A stretch of DNA of 64,000 nt from Gemmatimonadota bacterium (GCA_030428885.1 JAUIEJ010000003.1:186001-250000), one strand, 5' to 3'; shown: positions 9,625-19,490, counted from the stretch's first letter. Notes: generated by a model not told the origin, from the letters alone. Made by a program: numbers and translations.

Positions 9625-10260
9625 ATGACCGATCATCTGGCGTCCTGGCCGGCCCAGCCGAGTCCCATCGAACCCGTCCCCACCCACACCGTATCCGGCG
9701 CGGCCCTGGAGCCCGCCGAGTTCTCCCGGTGGCTCGAGGAGCAGGCGGCCCCCCTGCGGGAGCGCTGGCTCGCCGATCTGCGGGGCCGGGAGTCGTCCAT
9801 GGGCGACGGCGTGGACGAGTTGCTCGAAGGGTTCATGGAGCTGTTCCTCCGGATCCTGCCCCTGACCCTGGGACCCCTTCGCAGCCAGGCCGAGACCATC
9901 TGGATCCAGGCCGCCGAGCTGTTCGGGTCGTTCGCCGCCCAGCGGGGGCTCGCCGCCGGCGAGGTCATCGAGGAGTTCCAGGTCCTCCGGGAGTCGGTGA
10001 TCCGGCTCCTGTGGGCCGCCCCGCCGGTGAACGAACCGTCCCGGATGGCCCTCCGGGAGGTCCTCCGACTCAATCGGGTCATCGACGGCGGCGTCACCCA
10101 CGCCAGTGTGGGCCACACCGACGTGCTGTTCTTCGCCCTCTTCCAGGGTTCGGGTGTGCCCGAGACCCTCACCGACGACGTCCGCTACGAGATCCGGGAG
10201 CAGCTCCACGCGCTGGAGGCGGAGGTGAAGACCCTCCGCCGCGTGCTCACGGGCCGCTGA
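9625..10260 (+). CDS. hypothetical protein, helical RsbR N-terminal-like
   Basis: ATG at 9625 in the 9466..10260 frame; all-helical protein vaguely resembling RsbRD_N-type sensory domains. Confidence 0.65.
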   Translation: MTDHLASWPAQPSPIEPVPTHTVSGAALEPAEFSRWLEEQAAPLRERWLADLRGRESSMGDGVDELLEGFMELFLRILPLTLGPLRSQAETIWIQAAELFGSFAAQRGLAAGEVIEEFQVLRESVIRLLWAAPPVNEPSRMALREVLRLNRVIDGGVTHASVGHTDVLFFALFQGSGVPETLTDDVRYEIREQLHALEAEVKTLRRVLTGR

Positions 10261-10273
10261 CGAGGGCGAAGGG

Positions 10274-11725
10274 GTGAGCGGTCCCGTTCCCGAGTCCCTG
10301 GGGGACATGCCCCCGGAGGAGTTCCGCGCTCACGCCCGGGAGGTCGCCGACTGGATCGCCGACTACCTGGCGGGGGTCGGGGAACTGCCCGTCCTGCCCG
10401 ACATCGAACCCGGGTGGCTGCGGGATCGACTGCCCCCGGCCCCGCCGGACCACGGCGACCCCATGGACAGGGCCCTGGCCGACTTCCGGGACCTCGTGGT
10501 GCCGGCCACGACCCATTGGAACCACCCGTCGTTCCACGCCTATTTCGCCAACACCGCATCGGGTCCGGGGATCCTGGGCGAGATGCTGGCCGCGGCCCTC
10601 AACACCAACGCCATGGTGTGGCGCTCCTCTCCGGCGGGCACGGAACTGGAAGAGCACGTGGCCGATTGGGTCCGGCAGGCCGTGGGGCTGCCCCATGGAT
10701 TCCACGGTGTCATCAACGACACCGCGTCGTCGAGCTCTCTCTACGCCCTGGCGGCGGCTCGGGAGGCCCTCCTGCCCGAGGCCCGGCTCCACGGGTTGGC
10801 GGGAGCGCCCCGGGGGCGGGTCTATGCCTCGGTGGAGGCCCACTCGTCCATCGAGAAGGCGGGGATCACCCTGGGCCTGGGCCGGACCGGCGTCCGGAGG
10901 GTGGAGACCGACGACCGGTTCCGCATGCGGCCCGATGCGTTGGCGGCCGCCATCCGGGAGGATCGGGCCGCCGGGATCCGGCCCCTGGCGGTGGTGGCCA
11001 CCCTGGGCACCACCTCCACCACCTCGGTGGATCCGGTGTCGGCCGTGGCCGACGTAGCCGAGGCCGAGGGCCTCTGGCTCCACGTGGACGCGGCCTACGC
11101 GGGTCCGGCGGCCGTGGTGCCGGAGCTGGCCCACCACTTCGCCGGGTGGGAGCGGGCCGACACGGTGGTGGTGAACCCCCACAAATGGCTGTTCACCCCC
11201 ATGGACTGCTCCCTTCTCTACAGCCGCGACCCCGAGCGCCTGCGGGCGGCCTTCAGCCTCACCCCCGAGTACCTCCGCACCCGGGAGCAGGGGGTGGGGA
11301 CGAACCTCATGGACTACGGGGTGTCGCTGGGGCGCCGCTTCCGGGCTCTCAAGCTCTGGTTCGTGCTCCGGTGGTTCGGTGTGGACGGCGTGGCCCGCAG
11401 GATCCGGGAGCACGTGCGGCTCTCCGGGGTGTTCGCCGACTGGATCCAGGCGGCGCCGGAGTGGCGGGTGGTGGCGCCCCATCCCTTCGCCACGGTGGTG
11501 TTCCGGTGGGACCCGGCGGGGGTGAGCCCCGACGACGCGGACCGCCTCAACGCCGAGGCGCTGGAAGCGTTGAATCGCTCCGGAGTGGCGTTCCTCTCCC
11601 ACTCCCGACTCCATGGACGCACGGTGATGCGTCTGTCGGTGGGCAACCTCCGCACCACCGAAGACCATCTGCGCCGGACCTGGGACGCCCTCCAGGAGGC
11701 GGCCCGGACGGTCCTGGGGACCTGA
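10274..11725 (+). CDS. PLP-dependent decarboxylase (aromatic-L-amino-acid decarboxylase family)
   Basis: 483 aa; HVDAAYAG and VVNPHKWLF PLP-lysine motif of group II decarboxylases. Confidence 0.92.
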   Translation: MSGPVPESLGDMPPEEFRAHAREVADWIADYLAGVGELPVLPDIEPGWLRDRLPPAPPDHGDPMDRALADFRDLVVPATTHWNHPSFHAYFANTASGPGILGEMLAAALNTNAMVWRSSPAGTELEEHVADWVRQAVGLPHGFHGVINDTASSSSLYALAAAREALLPEARLHGLAGAPRGRVYASVEAHSSIEKAGITLGLGRTGVRRVETDDRFRMRPDALAAAIREDRAAGIRPLAVVATLGTTSTTSVDPVSAVADVAEAEGLWLHVDAAYAGPAAVVPELAHHFAGWERADTVVVNPHKWLFTPMDCSLLYSRDPERLRAAFSLTPEYLRTREQGVGTNLMDYGVSLGRRFRALKLWFVLRWFGVDGVARRIREHVRLSGVFADWIQAAPEWRVVAPHPFATVVFRWDPAGVSPDDADRLNAEALEALNRSGVAFLSHSRLHGRTVMRLSVGNLRTTEDHLRRTWDALQEAARTVLGT

Positions 11726-11731
11726 CCCGCC

Positions 11732-12175
11732 TCAGCCCCCGCCGGGGCGGAGGCGCCGCCGGAGGTCCTCGAGGCTCGGCACGCCCAGGAGCATGGTGAC
11801 GGCGCCCGCCGCCACCAGGGCGCCCATGAGAAGCAGGTCGCCGGTGAGGAATCCCACGATCCCCCCCGCGAGGCCCGCGGCTTCCCGGAGTCCCTGACCC
11901 ACGATCACTCCGCTCTGGATCCGGGCCGCCGCCTGCCCCGGGCCCGCACCCGGGGGGGTACGGGCCAGGAGGGGCGACACCACCTGGGCCATGACCAGCA
12001 TGAGGACGCCGAAGCCCGCCGCCCCCAGCCGCATCATGTCCGAGCCGTCCATGGGCCCCGCCGGGGCCTCGCCCCACCGGAGGCTCACCACCACGCCGGC
12101 GAAGATCACCGTCCCCGCCACCATGGCCCCGGTGATGAGGAGGAGCTGTCGCCGGAGCACCGCAGGATCGGTCAC
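11732..12175 (-). CDS. uncharacterised small membrane protein coupled to pntB
   Basis: GTG start at 12175 overlapping the pntB stop by 4 bp; 147 aa with several predicted TM segments. Confidence 0.7.
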   Translation of the reverse strand: MTDPAVLRRQLLLITGAMVAGTVIFAGVVVSLRWGEAPAGPMDGSDMMRLGAAGFGVLMLVMAQVVSPLLARTPPGAGPGQAAARIQSGVIVGQGLREAAGLAGGIVGFLTGDLLLMGALVAAGAVTMLLGVPSLEDLRRRLRPGGG

Positions 12176-13575
12176 GCTTCCCGCACTTCCTTCACCACGT
12201 CGGACATGGCCTTCTTGGCGTCGGAGAAGAACATCATGGTGTTGTCCAGATAGAAGAGCGGGTTGTCGATCCCGGCGAACCCGGGGCTGAGACTCCGCTT
12301 CACCACGATGACGTTGCGGGCGTAGTCCACGTCGAGAATCGGCATGCCGGCGATGACCGAGTCCGGGTTGCGGGCCTCGGGGTTCACCACGTCGTTGGCG
12401 CCGACGATGAGCACCACGTCGGTGTTCTTGAAGTCGTCGTTGATCTCGTCCAGGTCGTAGAGCCGGTCGTACGAGACGTCGGCCTCGGCCAGGAGCACGT
12501 TCATGTGCCCGGGCATGCGTCCCGCCACCGGGTGGATGGCGTACTTCACGTCCACCCCCCGGTCCGACAGCAGATCCATGACCTTCTTGAGCTCGTGCTG
12601 GGCCTGGGCCACGGCCAGGCCGTACCCGGGCACCACGATGACCGACTGGGCGTAGGCCATGACCAGGGCCGCCTGCTCGGCGTCGACGCTGCGCACGGGC
12701 TTCTTCTCGCCCGACCCCACCGCCGCCGTCCCGCCGGACTGCCCGAAGGCGCCGAACATGACGTTGGCCAGGGAGCGGTTCATGGCCTTGCACATGAGCA
12801 TGGTGAGGAACAACCCGGCCGCTCCCACCAGGGCGCCCGAGATGATGAGCACCATGTTGCCGATGATGAAGCCCGCCGCCGATGCCGCCAGCCCCGAGTA
12901 GGAGTTCAGCAGCGAGATCACCACCGGCATGTCGGCGCCGCCGATGGGGATCACCAGCAGGATGCCCAGCAGCAGGGCCAGTCCCGAGAAGATCCAGAAG
13001 GTGGACAGCGGCGTCAGACTGCCCAGGGCCAGGACGCCGGCCACGCCCACGCCCAGCACCAGGATGGCCAGGAAGAGAAGGGCGTTCACCGGCTTCTGAC
13101 CGGGGAAGGTCACCGGGTTGCCCGTGACCATGCCGTTGAGTTTGCCGAAGGCCACGATGCTTCCGGAGAAGGTCACGGCGCCGATGAGCATGGAGAGGGC
13201 GATGGTGATGCCCGTGCCCGTGTCCATGGTCATGCCGGCGTGGTGCAGCCGGACGAACTCGGCGGCGGCCACCAGGGCCGACGCGCCGCCTCCGAAGGCG
13301 TTGAAGAGGCCCACCATCTCGGGCATGGCCGTCATCTTCACCGTTCGCGCGGCCACGGCGCCGATGCCGCCGCCCACCACGATGCCGATGAGGATTCCGG
13401 TCCAGTCCAGGACCTGGTTGTCGACGAGGGTGGCGATGATGGCCACCAGCATCGCCGTGGCGGCGAGGGCGTTGCCCGGACGCGCCGTGGCGGGAGACTG
13501 CATCCGCTTGAGGCCCACCACGAAGAGTACGGCCGATACCAGGTACGCCAGCTCCACCATGGTCGAGAGGTTCAT
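12172..13575 (-). CDS. pntB: NAD(P)(+) transhydrogenase beta subunit
   Basis: 467 aa; PGYGLAVAQAQHELKKV and ADVSYDRLYDLDEINDDF signatures. Confidence 0.95.
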   Translation of the reverse strand: MNLSTMVELAYLVSAVLFVVGLKRMQSPATARPGNALAATAMLVAIIATLVDNQVLDWTGILIGIVVGGGIGAVAARTVKMTAMPEMVGLFNAFGGGASALVAAAEFVRLHHAGMTMDTGTGITIALSMLIGAVTFSGSIVAFGKLNGMVTGNPVTFPGQKPVNALLFLAILVLGVGVAGVLALGSLTPLSTFWIFSGLALLLGILLVIPIGGADMPVVISLLNSYSGLAASAAGFIIGNMVLIISGALVGAAGLFLTMLMCKAMNRSLANVMFGAFGQSGGTAAVGSGEKKPVRSVDAEQAALVMAYAQSVIVVPGYGLAVAQAQHELKKVMDLLSDRGVDVKYAIHPVAGRMPGHMNVLLAEADVSYDRLYDLDEINDDFKNTDVVLIVGANDVVNPEARNPDSVIAGMPILDVDYARNVIVVKRSLSPGFAGIDNPLFYLDNTMMFFSDAKKAMSDVVKEVREA

Positions 13576-13584
13576 GGTCGCTCC

Positions 13585-13863
13585 TCAGTTCTTCTTGAAC
13601 ATCTCGAGCATGCGATCGGTCACCATGAAGCCGCCCACCACGTTGATGGTGGCCATGGCGATGCCGACGATGCCGAGGATCTCGACGGTCCGGGAATCGG
13701 CCGACGCGGTGACCACCAGGGCCCCCACGATGGCGATGCCGGAGATGGCGTTCGCCCCCGACATGAGGGGCGTGTGGAGCGTCGGGGGCACCTTCCCGAT
13801 GAGCTCGCGTCCGGCCACGGTGGCCAGGACGAAGACGTAGAGTCCGATCAGCATCTCACCCAT
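13585..13863 (-). CDS. pntAb: NAD(P) transhydrogenase alpha subunit, C-terminal membrane part
   Basis: MGEMLIGLYVFVLATVAGRELIGKVPPTLHTPLMSGANAISGI. Confidence 0.92.
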   Translation of the reverse strand: MGEMLIGLYVFVLATVAGRELIGKVPPTLHTPLMSGANAISGIAIVGALVVTASADSRTVEILGIVGIAMATINVVGGFMVTDRMLEMFKKN

Positions 13864-15031
13864 GGGTGGCTCCCTGTGCGGTGATGCGGTCCCGGGTGGC
13901 CTCGTGGCGGACATCGCCGCCGTGGGTCAGGCAGGAGGGGCCCAGGATGTCGTTGTCGAAGTCGAGATCGAGAACGGGAGTCGTGGCGTCGTCCTCCCCT
14001 TCCTGCTTCACCATCTCCAGGAGCAGGGTGGCGATGTTGCGGGCGTACATCTGGCTCGAGTGGTGGGCCAGGGACGACGGCAGGTTGGTGGGCCCGAGCA
14101 CCGTCACGCCGTGGGCCACCACCGTCTCGTCGGGGCGGGACGCGGCGCAGTTGCCTCCGGCGGGGGAGGCGGCCATGTCCACCACGACGGATCCGTCGCG
14201 CATGGACTTGAGCATGTCCTCGGTCACCAGCTCCGGAGCGGCCCGGCCCGGAATGCGGGCCGTGGTGACCACGATGTCGGCGTCGTGGATGTGGGCGGCG
14301 ATGAGCTCCAGTTCCTTCTGGTGCTGCTCGTCGCTCAGCGCCTTGGCGTAGCCTCCCTCGCCCTCGGCCGTGACCTCGTCTTCGGCCTCCAGGAAGGAGG
14401 CCCCCAGGCTCTCCACCTGTTCCTTCACCGCGGGGCGTACGTCGAAGGCCTCCACCTTGGCCCCCAGGCGGCGGGCCGTGGCGATGGCCTGGAGCCCCGC
14501 CACGCCGGCGCCCAGCACCAGCACCTTTCCGGGACGGATCGTCCCGGCCGCCGTCATGAACATGGGAAGGATCCGCCCCAGGGTGTCGGCGCCCAGCAGC
14601 ACCGCCTTGTACCCCGCCAGATTCGCCTGTGACGACAGGGCGTCCATGCGCTGGGCCCGGGTGGTCCGGGGGATCAGCTCCATGGCGAACGACGTCGTGC
14701 CGGCGTCGGCCAGGGCCTTCACCGTCTCGAGGTTCTCGAAGGGCGAGAGGAAGGCGATGAGCACGGCTCCATCGGGAAGCCCCCCGACCTCGGCGAGGCT
14801 GGGGGGCGCGACCTTCAGGATCACATCGGCTCCGGCGAGTGTGGAGGCGAGATCCCCCACGGTGGCGCCGGCTTCGGTGAACTCCTCGTCGGCGTAGCTC
14901 GAGCCGCTTCCGGCTCCGGCCTCCACGGCCACCGCGAGGCCGTGTTTGCCCACGAGTTCCCGAACGAGAGACGGGACGAGGGCGACCCGACGCTCGTCGG
15001 CGCCGGTCTCCTTGACTACCGCGACCTTCAT
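13856..15031 (-). CDS. pntAa: NAD(P) transhydrogenase alpha subunit, soluble part
   Basis: MKVAVVKETGADERRVALVPS start at 15031; alanine dehydrogenase/PNT family; overlaps pntAb. Confidence 0.95.
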   Translation of the reverse strand: MKVAVVKETGADERRVALVPSLVRELVGKHGLAVAVEAGAGSGSSYADEEFTEAGATVGDLASTLAGADVILKVAPPSLAEVGGLPDGAVLIAFLSPFENLETVKALADAGTTSFAMELIPRTTRAQRMDALSSQANLAGYKAVLLGADTLGRILPMFMTAAGTIRPGKVLVLGAGVAGLQAIATARRLGAKVEAFDVRPAVKEQVESLGASFLEAEDEVTAEGEGGYAKALSDEQHQKELELIAAHIHDADIVVTTARIPGRAAPELVTEDMLKSMRDGSVVVDMAASPAGGNCAASRPDETVVAHGVTVLGPTNLPSSLAHHSSQMYARNIATLLLEMVKQEGEDDATTPVLDLDFDNDILGPSCLTHGGDVRHEATRDRITAQGATHG

Positions 15032-15306
15032 AAACCCGCTCCTGATCCTGGGAGTGGACGATCGGCCCGGCTCAACGTAGGGGGCGGTCCCGGCCCCCCC
15101 TATCGGGAGGAACCCCCGTGCCGCGTCGGGGCTTTCCCCACCCTCGACCGGGCCTGCCGCGGCGGGCGCCAACCTACGGGCCCCCCGGCACCCCCCGCAA
15201 CGTGGCGACCCGCCCCGGTGCTTGCGTGGGGATCCACGCCGCGCCACCGTCGGCGCGGCGGTCGCCCCCACCGGCGGCCGCTCCCGCATCTCACAGGGGA
15301 GCGTCC

Positions 15307-17019
15307 ATGTCGATCCGTCCCGCTTCGGTCCCGTCCTCGGCCCTCCGGCGCCGGGAGTTCCTGGCCTACTTCTCCGGCGTCGGCCTGGGGGGCACCCTCT
15401 TTCCGGGTGTGCTCTGGGCCGAGTCCCGGCGCGTCCCCGACCTCACCGTGGAGACGGTGGCCCGGGCCGCCGAGGTGGCGGGCCTGGAGTTCTCCGAAGA
15501 GGAGCGGGAGATGATGCTCCAGGGGCTGGAGGGCAATCTCCGCTCCTACGCGGCCCTCCGGGAGGTGGAGATCCCCAACGAGGTGCCGCCGGCCCTCCTC
15601 TTCGACCCGGCGCCGCCCCACCGGCGGCCCCCGGCGGGCGAGGGGACGGTGCGTCGGAGTCGTCGGCCGGGTCTGCTGAAGCCCGGCACGGTGGACGAGG
15701 TGGCCTTCTGGCCCGTGACCGACCTGGCCGAGCTGATCCGCTCCCGCCAGGTGTCGTCGGAGGAGCTCACCCGCATGTACCTGGACCGACTGGAGCGCCA
15801 CGGCCCGACGCTGGAGGCCGTCATCACGCTCCTCACGGATCGGGCCCTGGCCCAGGCTCGGCGGGCCGACCGGGAAGTGGCCCGGGGCGAGATCCGGGGT
15901 CCCCTGCACGGAGTCCCCTGGGGAGCCAAGGACCTGTTGGCCGTGGAGGGATACCCCACCACGTGGGGGGCGGCCCCGTTTCAGGACCACGTGCGCTCCG
16001 GCGACGCCACGGTGGTCCGGCGCCTGGACGACGCCGGCGCCGTGCTCGTGGCCAAGCTGACCCTGGGGGCCCTGGCCATGGGGGACTACTGGTTCGGGGG
16101 ACGAACCCGGAATCCGTGGAACCTCGAGCAGGGGTCGTCGGGATCGTCGGCGGGTTCGGCGGCGGCCACGGTGGCGGGGCTGGTGGGCTTCTCCATCGGA
16201 ACCGAGACCCTGGGCTCCATCGTGTCGCCCAGCACCCGGACCGGGGCCACGGGACTGCGCCCCACCTTCGGGCGGGTGAGTCGCGCCGGCGCCATGGCCC
16301 TGTCGTGGAGCATGGACAAGCTCGGGCCCATCTGCCGGTCGGTGGAGGACTGCGCCCTGGTCTTCTCCGCCATCCACGGCGCCGACGGCCGGGACCCCAC
16401 GGCCCGCACCGTGCCCTTCCACTGGGACCCGGGCCGTTCCCTGGACGAGTTGCGGGTCGGGTACCTGGCGTCGGCCTTCGAAGGCGACGACGCCGATCCC
16501 GCCGACCGGGCGGTGCTGGAGGGGGTCCGTGCCCTGGGTGTGGAGCCCGTGCCCGTGGAACTCCCCGACGCGTATCCCCTGGGGGCGCTCCGGGTGATCC
16601 TGAACGCCGAGGCCGCCGCGGCCTTCGACGATCTCACCCGCTCGGATCGGGACGAACTGCTGGTGCGCCAGACCCGGGGAAGCTGGCCCAACTCGTTCCG
16701 CACCGCCCGCTTCATTCCGGCGGTGGAGTACATCCAGGCCAACCGGGTGCGGACCATGGTCATGGGGGCGTTGGACGCGGCCTTCGACGGCCTCGACGTG
16801 ATCCTCACGCCGTCTTACGCCGACGACGTCCTGCTCATGACCAACCTCACGGGGCACCCGGTGACGGTGCTGCCCCACGCCTTCGACGACGAGGGGTCCC
16901 CCCGGAGTTTCTCCTTCCTGGGACGCCTCTACGGAGACGACGCCTGCCTGCAGTTGGCCAAGGCCTGGCAGGACACCACGGAGTTCCACACGCGGCGACC
17001 GCCCCTCTTCACGATGTGA
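15307..17019 (+). CDS. amidase (amidase-signature family), probably Tat-exported
   Basis: N-terminal RRREFLAYFSGVGLGGTLF Tat-like signal; GSSGSSAGSAAAT amidase signature and catalytic Lys in WGAKDLL. Confidence 0.88.
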   Translation: MSIRPASVPSSALRRREFLAYFSGVGLGGTLFPGVLWAESRRVPDLTVETVARAAEVAGLEFSEEEREMMLQGLEGNLRSYAALREVEIPNEVPPALLFDPAPPHRRPPAGEGTVRRSRRPGLLKPGTVDEVAFWPVTDLAELIRSRQVSSEELTRMYLDRLERHGPTLEAVITLLTDRALAQARRADREVARGEIRGPLHGVPWGAKDLLAVEGYPTTWGAAPFQDHVRSGDATVVRRLDDAGAVLVAKLTLGALAMGDYWFGGRTRNPWNLEQGSSGSSAGSAAATVAGLVGFSIGTETLGSIVSPSTRTGATGLRPTFGRVSRAGAMALSWSMDKLGPICRSVEDCALVFSAIHGADGRDPTARTVPFHWDPGRSLDELRVGYLASAFEGDDADPADRAVLEGVRALGVEPVPVELPDAYPLGALRVILNAEAAAAFDDLTRSDRDELLVRQTRGSWPNSFRTARFIPAVEYIQANRVRTMVMGALDAAFDGLDVILTPSYADDVLLMTNLTGHPVTVLPHAFDDEGSPRSFSFLGRLYGDDACLQLAKAWQDTTEFHTRRPPLFTM

Positions 17020-17034
17020 GAGGGAGGCGGTCGG

Positions 17035-17739
17035 TCAGAGGGGAGGGACGGGGCCCGCGCCCTTGCGGAGGAACCGGATGGCCAGGTCCATGGCCGCCGC
17101 CTCCCGCACCAGGAGCCGGTCGAGCTCCTCGGCGGAGAGCTCTTCTCCCGAGCCCACCCGCTCCATGACCCGGGTGAGGCCCAGATTGCCCAGGGAGCTG
17201 GCCTGGCCGGCGAAGCGGGTGGCCAGGGTGCGGAGCTCCTCGGCCGGGGTCTCGTCGGACAGTCCCTTGGCCACGTCCCGGAGTTCCCGTCGCGCCCGGT
17301 CCAGGAGCCGAACGTACTCGGCGTCCTGGATGGCCAGACGCCCCAGCACCACCTCCAGCGGCTCCCAGCGGCGGTAGCGGGAGAACGCCTTGATGAGGCG
17401 GGGCGAGATCTCCGGCACGTTGATGGGCTTGCGCAGATAGTCGTTGGCGCCGGCGTCCACCGCCTCCTGGACCGTGTCCCGGTCGGCCATGCCCGAGCAC
17501 ACCACGATGGGGATGTCCGGGTCGGGACCCTCGCTCCGAATGCGGCGCACGAAGTCCAGCCCCCCCTCGTCGGGTAGGCTCAGATCGGCGATGACGCCGT
17601 CCACCGGGTAGTCCAGCATGGCGTTCCACGCCTCGCCCGCCGTTCCGACGCGCATGTGGAAGAACTGGAGCTGGTGCACCACGGTGGCGAGCAAGTGCAG
17701 AACGACGGGGTCGTCGTCGAGGACCAGAATCAGGCGCAT
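17035..17739 (-). CDS. response regulator with C-terminal helical extension
   Basis: CheY-like receiver (LVLDDDP, IADLSLPDEGG, LRKPIN) plus ~100 aa helical tail. Confidence 0.9.
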   Translation of the reverse strand: MRLILVLDDDPVVLHLLATVVHQLQFFHMRVGTAGEAWNAMLDYPVDGVIADLSLPDEGGLDFVRRIRSEGPDPDIPIVVCSGMADRDTVQEAVDAGANDYLRKPINVPEISPRLIKAFSRYRRWEPLEVVLGRLAIQDAEYVRLLDRARRELRDVAKGLSDETPAEELRTLATRFAGQASSLGNLGLTRVMERVGSGEELSAEELDRLLVREAAAMDLAIRFLRKGAGPVPPL

Positions 17740-17865
17740 GAAGACGTGCCGGAGGATTGGCGGGGGATTGGGAAATGTGGGGGCGATGGCCCCGGGGCGC
17801 CACGGGTGGCGGCGTGGGTCTCATGCGGCCATCCCGTCGCCCCGAGGTACGGGCCACCGTGGTGC

Positions 17866-19380
17866 ATGCTTGCACGCATTCCCACCGCCGCCCTCCAGGG
17901 CGTGGACGCCCACCCGGTGCGGGTGGAGGTCAGCCTCACTTCCGGGTTGCCGTCGTTCACCGTGGTGGGCCTCCCCCAGGGGGCGGTGCGGGAGGGGCGG
18001 GAGCGGGTGGTGGCGGCGCTCAAACACTCGGGCTGGCCGCCTCCCACGCGGCGCATCACGGTCAATCTCGCCCCGGCGGACCTGCGGAAGGAGGGCAGCG
18101 CTTTCGACCTTCCCGTGGCCATGGGACTCCTGGTGGTCTCGGGGGTCGTCCCGGCCCAGGCTCTGGAGGGGTGGGCCTTCGTGGGGGAACTGGGACTCGA
18201 CGGCGGGCTGCGGCCCGTGCGGGGGGTGCTGGCCCTGGCGGCGGGGTGCCGGAAGGGCGGAGGACTCCGGGTCGTGGTGCCCCCGGGGAACGGTCCCGAA
18301 GCGGCCCTCCTGGAGGGGGTGGAGATCCACACCGCCCGGACGCTGGCCGAGGTGGTGGGGCACTTCGCCGGCGAGGGCCGACTCATTCGGGTGGGGCCTC
18401 CGCCCCCGGGACCCGGGCGGGCCCGGGGCGGCGACCTCCGGGACGTCCGGGGGCAGGCCGTGGCCAAGCGGGCGCTGGAGGTGGCGGCGGCCGGCGGGCA
18501 CAACCTCCTCATGGTGGGGCCTCCCGGCGCCGGAAAGACCCTCCTGGCCCGGCGGCTGCCGAGCCTGCTCCCGCCCCTGACCCGGGAGGAACTTCTGGAG
18601 GTGGTGCGGATCCACTCGGTGGCCGGGCTCCTGGCCCCCGGGGCGCGATTGTCGTCGGAGCGACCCTTCCGGGCGCCCCATCACACCGTGTCCCACGCCG
18701 GCCTGGTGGGGGGAGGGGCGCCGCCTCGCCCCGGGGAGGTGAGCCTGGCCCACCGGGGGGTGCTCTTCCTGGACGAACTCCCCGAGTTCAGCCGGGCGGC
18801 GCTGGAGACGTTGAGACAGCCGCTGGAGGACGGGGTCCTGACCCTGGCCCGGGCCTCGGGGCATCTGGCCTACCCGGCGCGTTTCGTCCTGGCCGGGGCC
18901 ATGAACCCGTGCCCGTGCGGGCACCACGGCGACGGCTCGGACCGGTGCGTGTGCGATCCGTCGGCGGTGGCCCGGTACCGGTCCCGGGTGTCGGGCCCCC
19001 TCCTGGACCGCATCGATCTCCACGTGCCCGTGGCGGCCCTGCCCATCGCGGCCCTCCGGGGACCCCCCACGGGCCCGAGCAGCGACGAGGTCCGGAGCCG
19101 GGTCGTGGCGGCTCGGGATCGCCAGCGCCGGCGGTTGGCCGGCTCCGACGCCCGCTGCAACGCCGACATGGGGCCGGCCCTGTTGCGGCGTCACGCCGCG
19201 GTGCCCCCGGGGGTGGCCCGGCTCCTCCAGCGTGCGCTGGACCGCATGGCCCTCTCGGCCCGGGCCTACCACCGGATCCTGAAGGTGGCCCGGACCATCG
19301 CCGACCTGGACGGGGCCGACACCATTTCCGAAGACCACGCCGCCGAGGCGGTCCAGTACCGGGAGCTGGACCGGTGCTGA
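17866..19380 (+). CDS. comM: YifB/ComM family Mg-chelatase-like AAA+ ATPase
   Basis: MLARIPTAALQGVDAHPVRVEVSLTSGLPSFTVVGLP...; Walker A GPPGAGKTLLARRLPSLLPP; C4-type MNPCPCGHHGDGSDRCVCDP. Confidence 0.93.
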   Translation: MLARIPTAALQGVDAHPVRVEVSLTSGLPSFTVVGLPQGAVREGRERVVAALKHSGWPPPTRRITVNLAPADLRKEGSAFDLPVAMGLLVVSGVVPAQALEGWAFVGELGLDGGLRPVRGVLALAAGCRKGGGLRVVVPPGNGPEAALLEGVEIHTARTLAEVVGHFAGEGRLIRVGPPPPGPGRARGGDLRDVRGQAVAKRALEVAAAGGHNLLMVGPPGAGKTLLARRLPSLLPPLTREELLEVVRIHSVAGLLAPGARLSSERPFRAPHHTVSHAGLVGGGAPPRPGEVSLAHRGVLFLDELPEFSRAALETLRQPLEDGVLTLARASGHLAYPARFVLAGAMNPCPCGHHGDGSDRCVCDPSAVARYRSRVSGPLLDRIDLHVPVAALPIAALRGPPTGPSSDEVRSRVVAARDRQRRRLAGSDARCNADMGPALLRRHAAVPPGVARLLQRALDRMALSARAYHRILKVARTIADLDGADTISEDHAAEAVQYRELDRC

Positions 19381-19383
19381 TCC

Positions 19384-19418
19384 GCGGCGCCCGGGTGCTC
19401 ACCGGCGGCGCCCGGGTG
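19384..19418. repeat. 14-bp direct repeat GCGGCGCCCGGGTG at 19384-19397 and 19405-19418
   Basis: exact repeat read in sequence. Confidence 0.9.
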
Positions 19419-19490
19419 GGCGGGTCGGCGGTGGCGGCCCCGAACCGCCCGCTCACGACGGAAACGTGCGAGTGAACGCTCGCCCGAGGT

